Below, piece after piece: positions 9,238-18,161 of a stretch of 64,000 bases of DNA. A model generated the notes under the pieces. That model was not told the origin of the DNA, searched no databases, and worked only from the letters and a program-made list of their open reading frames with translations. How positions within the stretch are numbered: the first letter of the stretch is position 1; each line of letters opens with the position of its first letter. A program made the position numbers and the translations under genes. The stretch is from positions 219,557-283,556 of the forward strand of contig NZ_JAJFAV010000008.1 in NCBI RefSeq assembly GCF_020711235.1. The letters run 5' to 3'. The stretch is from Hymenobacter sp. 15J16-1T3B (lineage in GTDB: Bacteria > Bacteroidota > Bacteroidia > Cytophagales > Hymenobacteraceae).

Positions 9238-9849
9238 ATGAAAACAGCATTTGTACTGACTTTTTCGGCCTTGTTGGTGGGCCACGGCGCGACGGCCCAG
9301 CAGCTCCGGTTTGGCGCCAAAGCCGGGGTGAATTACGCCGACCTCAATATTCGTCACGTAGGCGGTTTCAAGCGCCTGCTCGGCCTCAACGCCGGCGTGG
9401 TAGGCCGCTACGCCCTAAGTTCCGATGGCTTTTGGAACCTCCAAGCCGAGCTGCTGTATTCGGGCAAAGGACAGCGCTCGGGGGGCATCATGCGCCCCGT
9501 GGGCGCCCCGGCTGAATTGTACCACGACCGAATCCACTGCCTGGATCTGCCCGTTTTAGCCAAAATCAACGCCCGCGGCCTCACCGTCGAAGCCGGTCCG
9601 CAGCTTTCCTATGTGCTCAAGGCCAGTTCCGAGACGGATGGCGGCCGCATCGACACCCGTGACCGGCTGCGGCCTGTGCAACTGGGCTACGCCGTCGGCG
9701 TGGGGTACGAGTTGCCGGCCGGCTACAGCCTCACGGTGCGCTACGCCGCCGACGTCACCAGTATTTATAAGTCGGGCCCGTTCTTTGACTCGGTGCATTC
9801 CACTGCTTTTCAGGCCCAGCTCGGCTACCTGCTGGGCAAGGCGGAGTAA
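9238..9849 (+). CDS. Outer-membrane beta-barrel (PorT-type) protein
   Basis: This 203-residue protein begins with a signal peptide (MKTAFVLTFSALLVGHGATAQ). The mature part alternates polar and hydrophobic residues as amphipathic strands, with the typical openings FGAKAGVNYADL and LGLNAGVVGRYAL of the Bacteroidota PorT/OMP_b-brl_2 family. Strand ends often carry aromatic residues, as in barrels. The family is widespread; members range from T9SS factors to small porin-like barrels, and I cannot tell which this is. ATG 9238 is chosen over a TTG at 9211 because it gives a clean signal peptide. Confidence 0.82.
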   Translation: MKTAFVLTFSALLVGHGATAQQLRFGAKAGVNYADLNIRHVGGFKRLLGLNAGVVGRYALSSDGFWNLQAELLYSGKGQRSGGIMRPVGAPAELYHDRIHCLDLPVLAKINARGLTVEAGPQLSYVLKASSETDGGRIDTRDRLRPVQLGYAVGVGYELPAGYSLTVRYAADVTSIYKSGPFFDSVHSTAFQAQLGYLLGKAE

Positions 9850-9918
9850 CGATTCGGCCCACTTGCTTGTTAGGCGCCGCAGCGGCCCGCCCCGGGGCGG
9901 GCCGCTCTATTTTTCGCC

Positions 9919-9926
9919 TACCTTTG
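9919..9926 (+). promoter_or_regulatory. Bacteroidota -7 promoter element before ddl
   Basis: TACCTTTG matches the Bacteroidota -7 consensus TAnnTTTG exactly. It ends only 7 nt before the ATG at 9934, so the transcript would have an extremely short or no leader. No clear -33 TTG element is evident. Confidence 0.55.
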
Positions 9927-9933
9927 TAGCAGC

Positions 9934-12627
9934 ATGAGAATTGGCATTTTCTTCGGTGGTCCGTCGCGCGAGCGGGAAATTTCCTTTGCCGGCGGCCGGA
10001 CGGTTTACGATAACCTCGACAAGTCGCTGTTCCAGGCCGTGCCGGTCTTTGTGGACAGCCACGGTAACTTCATCCTGCTCGACTGGCAGTACCTCTACAA
10101 GGGCACCATTCGGGACTTCTACCCGCCCGTGTCGGCCCTGCCGCCCTCCGAGCTGAAGTTGCAGGTATACCTGGAAAGCCTCGGCGAGCTGAGCCGCGAG
10201 GAGCAAGACCGCATCATCGCGGAAGTGGGCCGCCGCCTGCGCCCCGACGAGCTAGCCGGGCTGATGGACTTCGCCTTCCTGGCCCTGCACGGGCCGGCGG
10301 GCGAAGACGGCGCCATTCAGGGCTTGCTCGAGTGGTACGGCATCCCCTACTCCGGCTCCGGCATCCTGCCCTCCGCGTTTGGCATCGACAAGATTGCCCA
10401 GAAAACCCTGCTGCACGCGCTGAATTTGCCCTCCCCGGGTTTCCGCGTGCTCACGGCCGAAGAATTCGACGCGGCCCAGCCCGAAGCCTTGCTGGCCTAC
10501 GTGCAGAAAGAGCTGGGCCTGCCGCTGGTGGTGAAAGCCCCGCGCCAAGGCTCCAGCATCGGCGTGAGCATTGTGCGCGACGCCGACGTGGCCAAGTTCG
10601 TGGCCGCCGTGGAGCGCAGCCTGTTCCGCCGCACCGTCACGCGCGAAGACTGGCAGCGCCTCGGCGCGCAGGACCGCCTGGCCTGGGCGCAGCACCTCAC
10701 CGACATCCGCGAGGGCATCGGTCTGCCCGTCATCCTCGATGCGGACGACGACCAAGTTATCTACCACCCCGAAGCCCTGCTGCGCGCCCTCGACGAGCGG
10801 CTGACCCTGCAGGATTCGGTGCGCCTGACCAACACCCAGGGCGAGCAGCAGGTGCTGCTGGAAGCCTTTGTGCAGGGCCGTGAGTTTTCTTGCATCGTGG
10901 TGGAAGACGTGGACGGCTCGCCGCTGGCCCTGCCGCCCACCGAAATCGTGAAGGGCTCGGAGGTATTCGACTACCGCTCGAAGTACCTGCCCGGCATGGC
11001 CCGCAAGGTCACGCCCATCGAGCTGCCAGAGGCCGACATCCAGCGCATTCGGGAGCAGTGCGAGCAGTTGTTCCGCACCTTCGGCTTCCAGGTCTACGCC
11101 CGCCTCGACGGCTTCATCACCGACGCGGGCGAGATTTTCCTGAACGACCCGAACACCACCTCCGGGATGCTGCCGGCCTCGTTCTTCTTCCACCAGGCCG
11201 CCGAAATCGGGCTGAACCCCTCGCAGTTCCTCACCTACATCATCCGCACTTCGCTGGCGGCGCGGCGCCGCTCGGGCCTGCAGCCGGTGAAGCTGGGCCG
11301 GCAGCTGCGCGCCCTCGACGCGGCCGTGGCCAGCCGCCAGCACGAGCAGAAGCCGCGCACCAAAGTGGCCGTCATCATGGGCGGGTATTCCTCGGAGCGG
11401 CACATTTCGGTGGAAAGCGGGCGAAATATCTTCGAGAAGCTCTCCTCCTCGGCCAAGTACGAGCCGGCGCCGGTGTTTTTGACCGGCTCGTCGGACAGCT
11501 ACGAGCTGTACGTGCTGCCCATCAACGTGATGCTCAAGGACAACGCCGACGACATCCGCGACAAGGTGAAGCACTACGAGGCCGGCCACGGCGCGCACCC
11601 CATCCTGGAGCGCATCCGGCAGGCTGCCACCAACATCACGCATACCTACGCCGCGCAGTCGGTAGCCGCGCCCGAGAAGCTGAGCTTCGAGCAGCTGGCC
11701 CAGCGCGTGGATGAGGTGTTCATTGCCCTGCACGGCCGCCCCGGCGAAGACGGCGCCCTGCAGCAGCAACTGGAGCGCGTGGGCCTGCCCTACAACGGCT
11801 CGGGCGCCGAGTCGAGCTCCGTCACCATCAACAAGTTCGAAACCAACAAGCGCCTGCGCGACGCGGGCCTGCGCGTGGCCGAGCACCGCATGGCCGCCCG
11901 CCTGGAGTGGGAAGCCGACGCGGAAGCCTTCTACCAGAGCCTCGAAAGCCAGTTTCACTACCCTTTCATTGCTAAACCGGCCGACGACGGCTGCTCCTCG
12001 GCGGTGAAGAAAATCAAGAACCGCCAGGAGCTGGAGGCCTTCTGCCGCCTGATGTTCCGCGACCAGGAAGACCTGCTCGAAGACGCAGCCCGCACCCTGA
12101 GCCTGGGCTTCAAGGAAGAATTCCCGCGCAAGGATGCCTTCCTGGTGGAAACGCTCATCTCGCGCGACGGGGCCCGGCACTTCCTGGAAGTCACCGGCGG
12201 CCTGCTCACGCATCGGCGGGCCGACGGGGGCCGTGACATCGAGGTGTTCGAAGCTTCCGAAGCCCTGGCTACGGGCGAAGTACTGAGTTTGGAGGAAAAA
12301 TTCCTGGCCGGCGAAGGGCAGAATATCACTCCCGCCCGCTACGCCGCCGACCCCGCTGAGCGGCAGCGCATTTCCGACGAAGTGAAGGCCGAGCTCAAGC
12401 GCGTAGCCGAGGTGCTCAACATCGAAGGCTACGCCCGCATCGACGCCTTCGTGCGGGTGCGCGAGACGGGCGCGGTGGAAGTCATTATCATCGAGGTCAA
12501 TTCCCTGCCCGGCATGACGCCCGCCACCTGCATCTTCCACCAGACGGCGCTGGCCGGCTACACCCCTTACGACTTCATCGACCAGATTCTGGAGTACGGC
12601 AAAACGCGCGTGCCGCAGTCGGTGTAG
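9934..12627 (+). CDS. Tandem (fused) D-alanine--D-alanine ligase
   Basis: The 897-residue protein contains two complete Ddl-like ATP-grasp units. The first opens with MRIGIFFGGPSREREISFAGG, has LHGPAGEDGAIQGLLEWYGI near residue 115, and ends with FLNDPNTTSGMLP. The second starts near residue 476 (KVAVIMGGYSSERHISVESG), repeats the LHGRPGEDGALQQQLERVGL segment and ends with IIEVNSLPGMTP. Ordinary Ddl is 300-370 residues, so this is about a double length, with inserted segments. It probably supplies D-Ala-D-Ala for peptidoglycan. Metal-binding Asn/Asp positions look present in both halves, so both could be active, or one may be regulatory. I recognise the family but do not assign a strict symbol. 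Confidence 0.88.
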   Translation: MRIGIFFGGPSREREISFAGGRTVYDNLDKSLFQAVPVFVDSHGNFILLDWQYLYKGTIRDFYPPVSALPPSELKLQVYLESLGELSREEQDRIIAEVGRRLRPDELAGLMDFAFLALHGPAGEDGAIQGLLEWYGIPYSGSGILPSAFGIDKIAQKTLLHALNLPSPGFRVLTAEEFDAAQPEALLAYVQKELGLPLVVKAPRQGSSIGVSIVRDADVAKFVAAVERSLFRRTVTREDWQRLGAQDRLAWAQHLTDIREGIGLPVILDADDDQVIYHPEALLRALDERLTLQDSVRLTNTQGEQQVLLEAFVQGREFSCIVVEDVDGSPLALPPTEIVKGSEVFDYRSKYLPGMARKVTPIELPEADIQRIREQCEQLFRTFGFQVYARLDGFITDAGEIFLNDPNTTSGMLPASFFFHQAAEIGLNPSQFLTYIIRTSLAARRRSGLQPVKLGRQLRALDAAVASRQHEQKPRTKVAVIMGGYSSERHISVESGRNIFEKLSSSAKYEPAPVFLTGSSDSYELYVLPINVMLKDNADDIRDKVKHYEAGHGAHPILERIRQAATNITHTYAAQSVAAPEKLSFEQLAQRVDEVFIALHGRPGEDGALQQQLERVGLPYNGSGAESSSVTINKFETNKRLRDAGLRVAEHRMAARLEWEADAEAFYQSLESQFHYPFIAKPADDGCSSAVKKIKNRQELEAFCRLMFRDQEDLLEDAARTLSLGFKEEFPRKDAFLVETLISRDGARHFLEVTGGLLTHRRADGGRDIEVFEASEALATGEVLSLEEKFLAGEGQNITPARYAADPAERQRISDEVKAELKRVAEVLNIEGYARIDAFVRVRETGAVEVIIIEVNSLPGMTPATCIFHQTALAGYTPYDFIDQILEYGKTRVPQSV

Positions 12628-12646
12628 AGACGCATATTTGCGTCTC
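12627..12646. repeat. Short dispersed inverted repeat (copy 1)
   Basis: GAGACGC and GCGTCTC arms around a 6-nt spacer. A related element lies at 12694-12712. Such hairpins with this core occur between genes in this kind of genome and may act as weak terminators or be dispersed repeats. Confidence 0.5.
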
Positions 12647-12693
12647 CGTCGTGGCTGACATTGTGTGGGCTGCCAGCAAATTCCTCCTGGTAA

Positions 12694-12712
12694 AGACGCC
12701 CTTCTGCGTCTC
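12694..12712. repeat. Short dispersed inverted repeat (copy 2)
   Basis: AGACGC and GCGTCT arms with a 6-nt spacer, the same core as the element at 12627-12646, 17 nt before the next start codon. Confidence 0.5.
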
Positions 12713-12728
12713 AACATCTTCTCTCTAA

Positions 12729-13514
12729 ATGGCTTTCCTCAAATCCGATACCTGGCTGGACCTCGTCAAACACCTTGTGGTGATTGGGCTGGTGTCGCTG
12801 CTGCTGCTGTTTCTATTCTTCTTCGTGTACCTGCCCGTCACCACCAACCACGGCGAAACCATCGTGGTGCCGAAGGTGACCGGCATGCAGCTGGCCGACT
12901 TGGAAGACTACCTCGATGAGCGCGACTTGGCCTACTTCGTCGACGACAGCAGCTACTCGGCCACCTCGCGCCCCGGGCTGGTGCTCACCCAGGAGCCCAA
13001 GCCGGGCGAGAAGGTGAAGGAGGGCCGCAAGATTTACATCTCGGTGGCCATGAAAAACCCGCCGGTCATCAAGATGCCCAAGCTGACCGACGGCTCCGTG
13101 AAAAACGCCCAGATGATTTTGAACAGCTACGACCTGGTGGTGGGCAAAATCACGCTGGTGCCGGACCTGCGCCAGAACGCGGTGCTCAAGCAAGAAGTGG
13201 GCGGCAAGGAAATCAAGCCCGGGGACCCGATTACCAAAGGCACCCGCGTGGACCTGACCGTGGGCGACGGCCTGGGCAACCAGGAATTCCCGGTGCCGAG
13301 CGTGGTGGGCATGCCCGCCGACGAAGCCACCACCCTCCTGGCCGGGCAAGGCTTGCAAATCGGCGAGACCTTCTACCAGGCCCCCGAAGCGGGCCAGACC
13401 GAAGGCACCGTGGTGAAGCAGCGCCCCGAAGCCAGCGGCGGCGCCACCATCCGCTCCGGGCAGCTCGTGGACCTGTGGGTGGCCGGCGAAGAACCGCTCA
13501 AGCCCGTCAAGTAG
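12729..13514 (+). CDS. Membrane-anchored protein with three PASTA domains
   Basis: The 261-residue protein has one transmembrane helix near residues 14-35 (KHLVVIGLVSLLLLFLFFFV) and then three PASTA repeats (about 42-108, 110-180 and 185-255), each opening with a V-P-x-V/L-x-G-like signature such as VVPKVTGMQLADLEDYL and PVPSVVGMPADEA. PASTA domains bind peptidoglycan fragments and are usually attached to Ser/Thr kinases or penicillin-binding proteins; here no kinase domain is present. It follows the D-Ala-D-Ala ligase gene, consistent with a cell-wall role. A strong terminator follows. Confidence 0.9.
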   Translation: MAFLKSDTWLDLVKHLVVIGLVSLLLLFLFFFVYLPVTTNHGETIVVPKVTGMQLADLEDYLDERDLAYFVDDSSYSATSRPGLVLTQEPKPGEKVKEGRKIYISVAMKNPPVIKMPKLTDGSVKNAQMILNSYDLVVGKITLVPDLRQNAVLKQEVGGKEIKPGDPITKGTRVDLTVGDGLGNQEFPVPSVVGMPADEATTLLAGQGLQIGETFYQAPEAGQTEGTVVKQRPEASGGATIRSGQLVDLWVAGEEPLKPVK

Positions 13515-13537
13515 AACGCAAGCCCCGTTTTCCAGAA

Positions 13538-13567
13538 GCCGCCCGGAATACTCCGGGCGGCTTTTTT
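13538..13567 (+). terminator. Rho-independent terminator
   Basis: GCCGCCCGGA pairs with TCCGGGCGGC around ATAC and is followed by six T residues, just after the PASTA gene. Confidence 0.85.
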
Positions 13568-13651
13568 GTGCCCGCCCGGCGCAGAATGTGCGCCATCGGC
13601 AAAATCTTTTCCCGCGCCGGCTCGTTGGGGGTGCGTAACTTACCCCCGCTC

Positions 13652-15550
13652 ATGAACTATCGGCTACCTCTACCCCTGTTTGTTTGGGCCTGTCTGCTGA
13701 CGTGCTTCGGCCTGCCCACGGCGCTGCGCGCCCAACAACTGCTGCCCCTGCCTGCCGACCCTGCCCGCGCCCAGGCCGTGGCTCCCGGTGCGGCAGCCCG
13801 CGGCACGGCCAGTACCGCCGCGCTGGCGTTGCCCTTCTTCGAAGACTTTGCCGGGCAGCCCGAAGGCAAGCCCAACCGCACGCGCTGGAAAGACGGCAAC
13901 GTGCTCGTCAACGAGCGGTTTTCGCAGACGCCGCCCTCCCGCGGCGTGGCCACCTTCGACGGCCTCGACTCGCTGGGGCGCTCCTACGGGCCGGCCTCCC
14001 TTTACGGCAACACCGACGTGCTCACCTCGCAGGCCATCGACCTGAGCGCCGGCCGCCCCGGCGACCGTACCTACCTGAGCTTTTACTGGCAGACGGGCTC
14101 CATCGCGGGCGGCCCCAACTACGAGACGGGCAGCCGCCTCGTGCGCTTGGTGCTCGAATTCCTTGACAACACCGGCGCCTGGCGGCAGGTGTGGTACAAC
14201 CCAAGCCAGCAGGACGGCAACAGCCACACGTTGACGCGCTTCCGTCAGCGCTTTATTGCCGTCAACGACGCCCGTTACTTTCACGCGGGGTTTCGCTTCC
14301 GTTTCCGCAGCTACGGCCGCCTCTACGGTACCCTCGACACCTGGAACCTGGATTACCTGCGGCTCGACCGCAACCGCGACACCACCAACGTTTCCTACGC
14401 CGACCTGGTGCTGAGTTCACCTCTTTCGTCGCTGCTGAAGCGTTACACGGCCATGCCGGCCTGGCAATACAACGCCGCGGCCAGCCCCGCGCAGGAACTG
14501 AACGACAGCACGTTTACCACCCTCAACAACCTCGACGACACGCTGGTGGTGGGCACGCCTTACTCCTACCAAGGCGTGGTGCGCGTGCTGCCGGCGGGCC
14601 CCGAAATTCCGTTCTTGAACGGTTCGGATTTCAGTGTAGCCGGGGCCAAGCAGAAGCGCCTTAACGGCTCGGTGCGCAGCGTGCCGCTGACGGTGGCCGT
14701 GGGCACGCGGGTGCAGCACAGCATCAACCTTTCCTTGCTTTCGGCGACGGGCTCGCCCAACGACACGGTGCGCCGCGTGACCGAATTCAACAACTACTAC
14801 GCCTACGACGACGGGTCGGCCGAAGGCACCGCGCACTTGGCGCAGAGCCCCAACCTACCCACTTCCCGGGCCGTGCGCTTCGACCTGAACCGGCCCGATC
14901 AGGTGCTAAAAATTCGCTATTACTACGCCGGCGCCACCGGCAGCGGCACCATTCCCACCACCACCCCCGTCACGTTCGGCGTGTGGGATGCCGGCGCCGA
15001 TGGCCAGCCCACCGCCACGCCCAAGGCCACCTTCACCGAAAGCCTGCCCACCAGCGTAGCCGCGGGCGGCTTCCGCGAGGTGACGTTCAGCCAGCCGGTG
15101 CCCGTCAGCGGACGGTTTTTCATTGGCTACACCCAGCCGGCCAATACTCCGCTGTTCATCTTGTTCGGCGCCGACCTCAACAGTTACCAACCCCGCCTGA
15201 CGTTCTACGACCGGGAGAACAACGTTTGGTCGCCCTTCGACACGGCAGCTAAGTTTGTGCCCATTCTGCGGCCCGTCATGTCGGGGGTGGTTAGCAGCGC
15301 CCACAGCGCCGCTGCCGATGCCGCCGTGCAGATCTTCCCCAACCCCAGCTCGGGCGTGGTGCAGGTGCAGGGCCGCTACACCCGCGCCGTGGCCCTCGAT
15401 GCGCTGGGCCGCACCGTGTGGGAGCAGCCGGCGGCCCAGGCCGGCCAAGCGCAGCTGGACCTACGCCGCTTGCCGGCCGGCGTATACCTACTGCGCCTCA
15501 CCCTGCCCAACGGCTCGGTGGGCACCCAGCGCCTGGTGCTACAGCCCTAA
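13652..15550 (+). CDS. Secreted protein with T9SS type A sorting domain
   Basis: The 632-residue protein starts with a signal peptide (MNYRLPLPLFVWACLLTCFG ... ALRAQ) and ends with a type IX secretion sorting domain: FPNPSSGVVQV, then a conserved LDALGRTVW, and the terminal LPAGVYLLRLTLPNGS. The body (LPFFEDFAGQPEGKPNRTRW) resembles the large Bacteroidota family of secreted proteins with a beta-sandwich of unknown function that begins this way. ATG 13652 is chosen since the frame upstream crosses the terminator of the previous gene. It is expected to be exported through the outer membrane and anchored on the surface. Its specific role is unknown. Confidence 0.88.
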   Translation: MNYRLPLPLFVWACLLTCFGLPTALRAQQLLPLPADPARAQAVAPGAAARGTASTAALALPFFEDFAGQPEGKPNRTRWKDGNVLVNERFSQTPPSRGVATFDGLDSLGRSYGPASLYGNTDVLTSQAIDLSAGRPGDRTYLSFYWQTGSIAGGPNYETGSRLVRLVLEFLDNTGAWRQVWYNPSQQDGNSHTLTRFRQRFIAVNDARYFHAGFRFRFRSYGRLYGTLDTWNLDYLRLDRNRDTTNVSYADLVLSSPLSSLLKRYTAMPAWQYNAAASPAQELNDSTFTTLNNLDDTLVVGTPYSYQGVVRVLPAGPEIPFLNGSDFSVAGAKQKRLNGSVRSVPLTVAVGTRVQHSINLSLLSATGSPNDTVRRVTEFNNYYAYDDGSAEGTAHLAQSPNLPTSRAVRFDLNRPDQVLKIRYYYAGATGSGTIPTTTPVTFGVWDAGADGQPTATPKATFTESLPTSVAAGGFREVTFSQPVPVSGRFFIGYTQPANTPLFILFGADLNSYQPRLTFYDRENNVWSPFDTAAKFVPILRPVMSGVVSSAHSAAADAAVQIFPNPSSGVVQVQGRYTRAVALDALGRTVWEQPAAQAGQAQLDLRRLPAGVYLLRLTLPNGSVGTQRLVLQP

Positions 15551-15648
15551 CGGCGCGCGTAACTTCGCCCGAATTTGCTTGTTTAGTGGGCCCCGGCGCT
15601 TCCCTCGGCGGGGCCCACCCGTTTTCCCGTTTTACCTGTTCTCCATCC

Positions 15649-15948
15649 ATGAACGACATCACCCCCGCCGAGCTGAAAGAGCGTCAGCAGCAAAACCAGA
15701 CTCCCGTTATCATCGACGTGCGCGAGCCGTGGGAATACGAGGAAACGCGCATCAACGGCAGCCAGAACATTCCGCTCGGCGAGCTGCCCGGCAAGATCGA
15801 AGACCTGGAGGAGCTGAAGCACCAGGAAATAGTGGTGCACTGCAAAGGCGGGGGCCGCTCGGCCACGGCCAAGGCCCTGCTGCAGCAGCACGGCTTCGAC
15901 AAGGTGCGCAACCTGCTCGGCGGCATCTCGGCCTACAACGCCGGCTAA
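15649..15948 (+). CDS. Rhodanese-like domain protein
   Basis: This 99-residue single-domain rhodanese has the opening IIDVREPWEYEETRINGSQN and the active-site loop VVHCKGGGRSATA with the catalytic cysteine at about residue 65. Such small cytosolic proteins carry sulfur as a persulfide. It begins at ATG 15649, where the opening ITPAELK fits the family; an in-frame extension upstream overlaps the preceding coding region and is rejected. A hairpin with a T-run follows the stop codon, so it is probably a single-gene unit. Confidence 0.93.
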   Translation: MNDITPAELKERQQQNQTPVIIDVREPWEYEETRINGSQNIPLGELPGKIEDLEELKHQEIVVHCKGGGRSATAKALLQQHGFDKVRNLLGGISAYNAG

Positions 15949-15969
15949 GCTTCGCCTCCCAACATGCCG

Positions 15970-16007
15970 AACGTCATTCCGCGCTGGCCGTGGAATGACG
16001 TTTTTTT
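15970..16007 (+). terminator. Rho-independent terminator
   Basis: AACGTCATTCC pairs with GGAATGACGTT across an 11-nt loop and is followed by a T-run. It separates the rhodanese gene from the convergent recQ. Confidence 0.8.
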
Positions 16008-16022
16008 CTGCCGTCCAGGGCC

Positions 16023-17948
16023 TCACGCCACGGCCAGTTGCCCGCCGGGGGTGTAGCGCAGCTGTCCGGTGTCCACCAAGTCGCGCAGCAGGGCAGTCAG
16101 CACCTCGGCCTGGGCGGGCGCGAAGCCGGCCAGCAACTCCCGCGGCGTTTGCGGCGCGCTGCGGAGCTGGCTGAGCACTTGGGCCCGCAGATCGGCCGCC
16201 ACGGCCGGCTTCTGCTGACTGCGCTTTTCGGCCAGGCAATGGTCGCAGATGCCACAGCGCGCACTGTCCACCTCGCCGAAGTACTCCAGCAGCTGCTGCT
16301 GCCGGCAGCGCGTGCCGGCGGCGTACCGCACAACGGCCTCGGTTTTGAGCACGTCCCGGTCGCGGGCGGCTTCCAGGCTGCGGGCGTCGAGCGGCAGGCG
16401 GCCCACGTCGAAGCGCGGGGTGGTGAACAATGCCTGCGGCGAGTCGTGGCGCGGCTGGTACTGCACAATGCCCGACTTGTGCAGAAACTCGAGCGTCTTG
16501 CGCACTTCCACGGTGCTCCAGCGCAGCGTCTGGCTCAGTTGCCCCTCCGACACGCTGATGAAGCTGCTGAATACCTCGCCCCCGTAGTGCCGCAAAATGG
16601 CCTTGATGAGCTGGTCGTGGCGTACGTTGGCGACCTGGAAGCGGTACAGGTCGCGGGCGTCGATGGGAATAAACACCTTGGCCGGGTTGTTCACCGCTTC
16701 GTTGAGCTGCACCAACCCAGCTTTTTCCAGGGTGCGCAGGGAGTTATGCACGTCCAGGGGCTTGAGCCGGTACGTGCTGGCGAAAGCGCCGAGGTCGAAA
16801 TCGAAGGCCACCAGCTCGCCCCCGCCCACGGCCGTGCCGGAGTAGTTGGCCAGGGCTTGGTACACGCGCTTTACCACGTCGAGCGGCGGGTGGCTCTGCA
16901 GCACGCGGCGGCGCATTTCGTCGGCGTCGTTGGGGGCCCAGAGCAGCACGGCAAAGGCGTACAGCTCGTCGCGCCCGGCCCGGCCGGCTTCCTGGTAGTA
17001 GGCTTCGAGCGAGTCGGGCGCGTCGAGGTGCACCACGCAGCGCACGTCGGGCTTGTCGATGCCCATACCGAAGGCGTTGGTGGCCACCACGATGCGCGTT
17101 TTGTCGTTGGTCCACTCCTGCTGCACGCGGCTGCGCTGCTCGGCGGGCAGGCCGGCGTGGTAGGCGGCGGCGCTCAGGCCGTGCTGCTGCAGCCAGGCAG
17201 CGGCCAGTTCGGTTTGCTTGCGGGTGCGCGCGTACACCACGGCCGTTTTGCCGGGCCCCACGCCCTTGAGCACCTGCAGCAGCCGCTGCAGCTTGTCTTC
17301 GGTTTCGAGCACCGAGTACGAGAGGTTGGGCCGCTGGAAGCTGCGCTGAAACGTCTGCCCCGTCGGTCCGAAGTGGAGCTTTTCGCGGATGTCGCGGCGC
17401 ACGTTCTCGGTGGCCGTGGCCGTGAGGGCTAGCACCGGCACGCCGGGCAGCAACTCGCGCAGGGCGCTGATTTGCAGGTAAGGCGGGCGGAAGTCGTAGC
17501 CCCACTGCGAGAGGCAGTGCGCCTCGTCGACGGCAATGAGCTGCACCTTCATCTTGGGCACGCGGGCCCGGAACATATCCGTCAGCAGGCGCTCGGGCGA
17601 CACGTAGAGAAACTTCACCGGCCCGTACACGCAGTTGTCCAGCGTCTGGTCGATGTCGCGGTGGCTCATGCCGGCGTACACCGCTTCGGCTTTGATGCCG
17701 CGCTTGCGCAGGTTTTCCACCTGGTCCTTCATCAGCGCAATCAGCGGCGAAACGACCAGGCACAGCCCTTCCCGCGCCAACGTGGGCACCTGAAAGCAAA
17801 TGCTCTTACCGCCGCCCGTGGGCAGCAGCGCCAGCGTGTCCTGCCCGGCCAGCACCGAGCGGATAATATCCTCCTGCCCCGGCCGGAACGCCCGGTGCCC
17901 CCAATGTTCACGCAGGACGGACAGAATGTCTTCGGTAGGAGCAGCCAC
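16023..17948 (-). CDS. recQ: ATP-dependent DNA helicase RecQ
   Basis: The 641-residue helicase has the RecQ motifs in order: RAFRPGQEDII (motif 0), Walker A LLPTGGGKS at residues 41-49, AVDEAHCLSQWGYDFRP (DEAH box and aromatic loop), LALTATATENVRRDI, and the RQC zinc site with four cysteines (CRQQQLLEYFGE ... CGICDHC). A winged-helix part follows, but there is no HRDC domain at the C-terminus. I prefer the GTG start at 17948 (MAAPTEDIL) because RecQ proteins begin close to this point; a TTG at 18005 would add 19 residues. The protein unwinds DNA in recombination and repair. Confidence 0.93.
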   Translation of the reverse strand: MAAPTEDILSVLREHWGHRAFRPGQEDIIRSVLAGQDTLALLPTGGGKSICFQVPTLAREGLCLVVSPLIALMKDQVENLRKRGIKAEAVYAGMSHRDIDQTLDNCVYGPVKFLYVSPERLLTDMFRARVPKMKVQLIAVDEAHCLSQWGYDFRPPYLQISALRELLPGVPVLALTATATENVRRDIREKLHFGPTGQTFQRSFQRPNLSYSVLETEDKLQRLLQVLKGVGPGKTAVVYARTRKQTELAAAWLQQHGLSAAAYHAGLPAEQRSRVQQEWTNDKTRIVVATNAFGMGIDKPDVRCVVHLDAPDSLEAYYQEAGRAGRDELYAFAVLLWAPNDADEMRRRVLQSHPPLDVVKRVYQALANYSGTAVGGGELVAFDFDLGAFASTYRLKPLDVHNSLRTLEKAGLVQLNEAVNNPAKVFIPIDARDLYRFQVANVRHDQLIKAILRHYGGEVFSSFISVSEGQLSQTLRWSTVEVRKTLEFLHKSGIVQYQPRHDSPQALFTTPRFDVGRLPLDARSLEAARDRDVLKTEAVVRYAAGTRCRQQQLLEYFGEVDSARCGICDHCLAEKRSQQKPAVAADLRAQVLSQLRSAPQTPRELLAGFAPAQAEVLTALLRDLVDTGQLRYTPGGQLAVA

Positions 17949-18097
17949 GGCGGATAAAGGCGTTTGGGGACGGCGAAGATACGCCCCCTCCAGCAGTGTC
18001 GCCAATTGCTGGCGGCTCAGACTGACCGTCAGGGCCGCTTTGCAGTAGCCGCCGGTGCTACCTACTTCCCCGCAATGACCGGGACGTTACTGTCGCA

Positions 18098-18131
18098 CAA
18101 AAAAGCCCGGCCTCTCGCGAAGCCGGGCTTT
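18098..18131 (-). terminator. Terminator of the 18162 gene
   Basis: On the minus strand, arms AAAGCCCGGC and GCCGGGCTTT are followed by more T residues, just past the stop of the gene ending at 18162. Confidence 0.8.
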
Positions 18132-18161
18132 CCCAATCTATCAATACAACACTAAAGCTTG

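Noticed and set aside
10252..12717. 821-aa open frame opposite the Ddl gene
   Set aside because: Same GC-driven shadow effect; the plus strand has two clear ATP-grasp units.
16038..17432. 464-aa plus-strand frame opposite recQ
   Set aside because: Shadow of recQ, with no family features.
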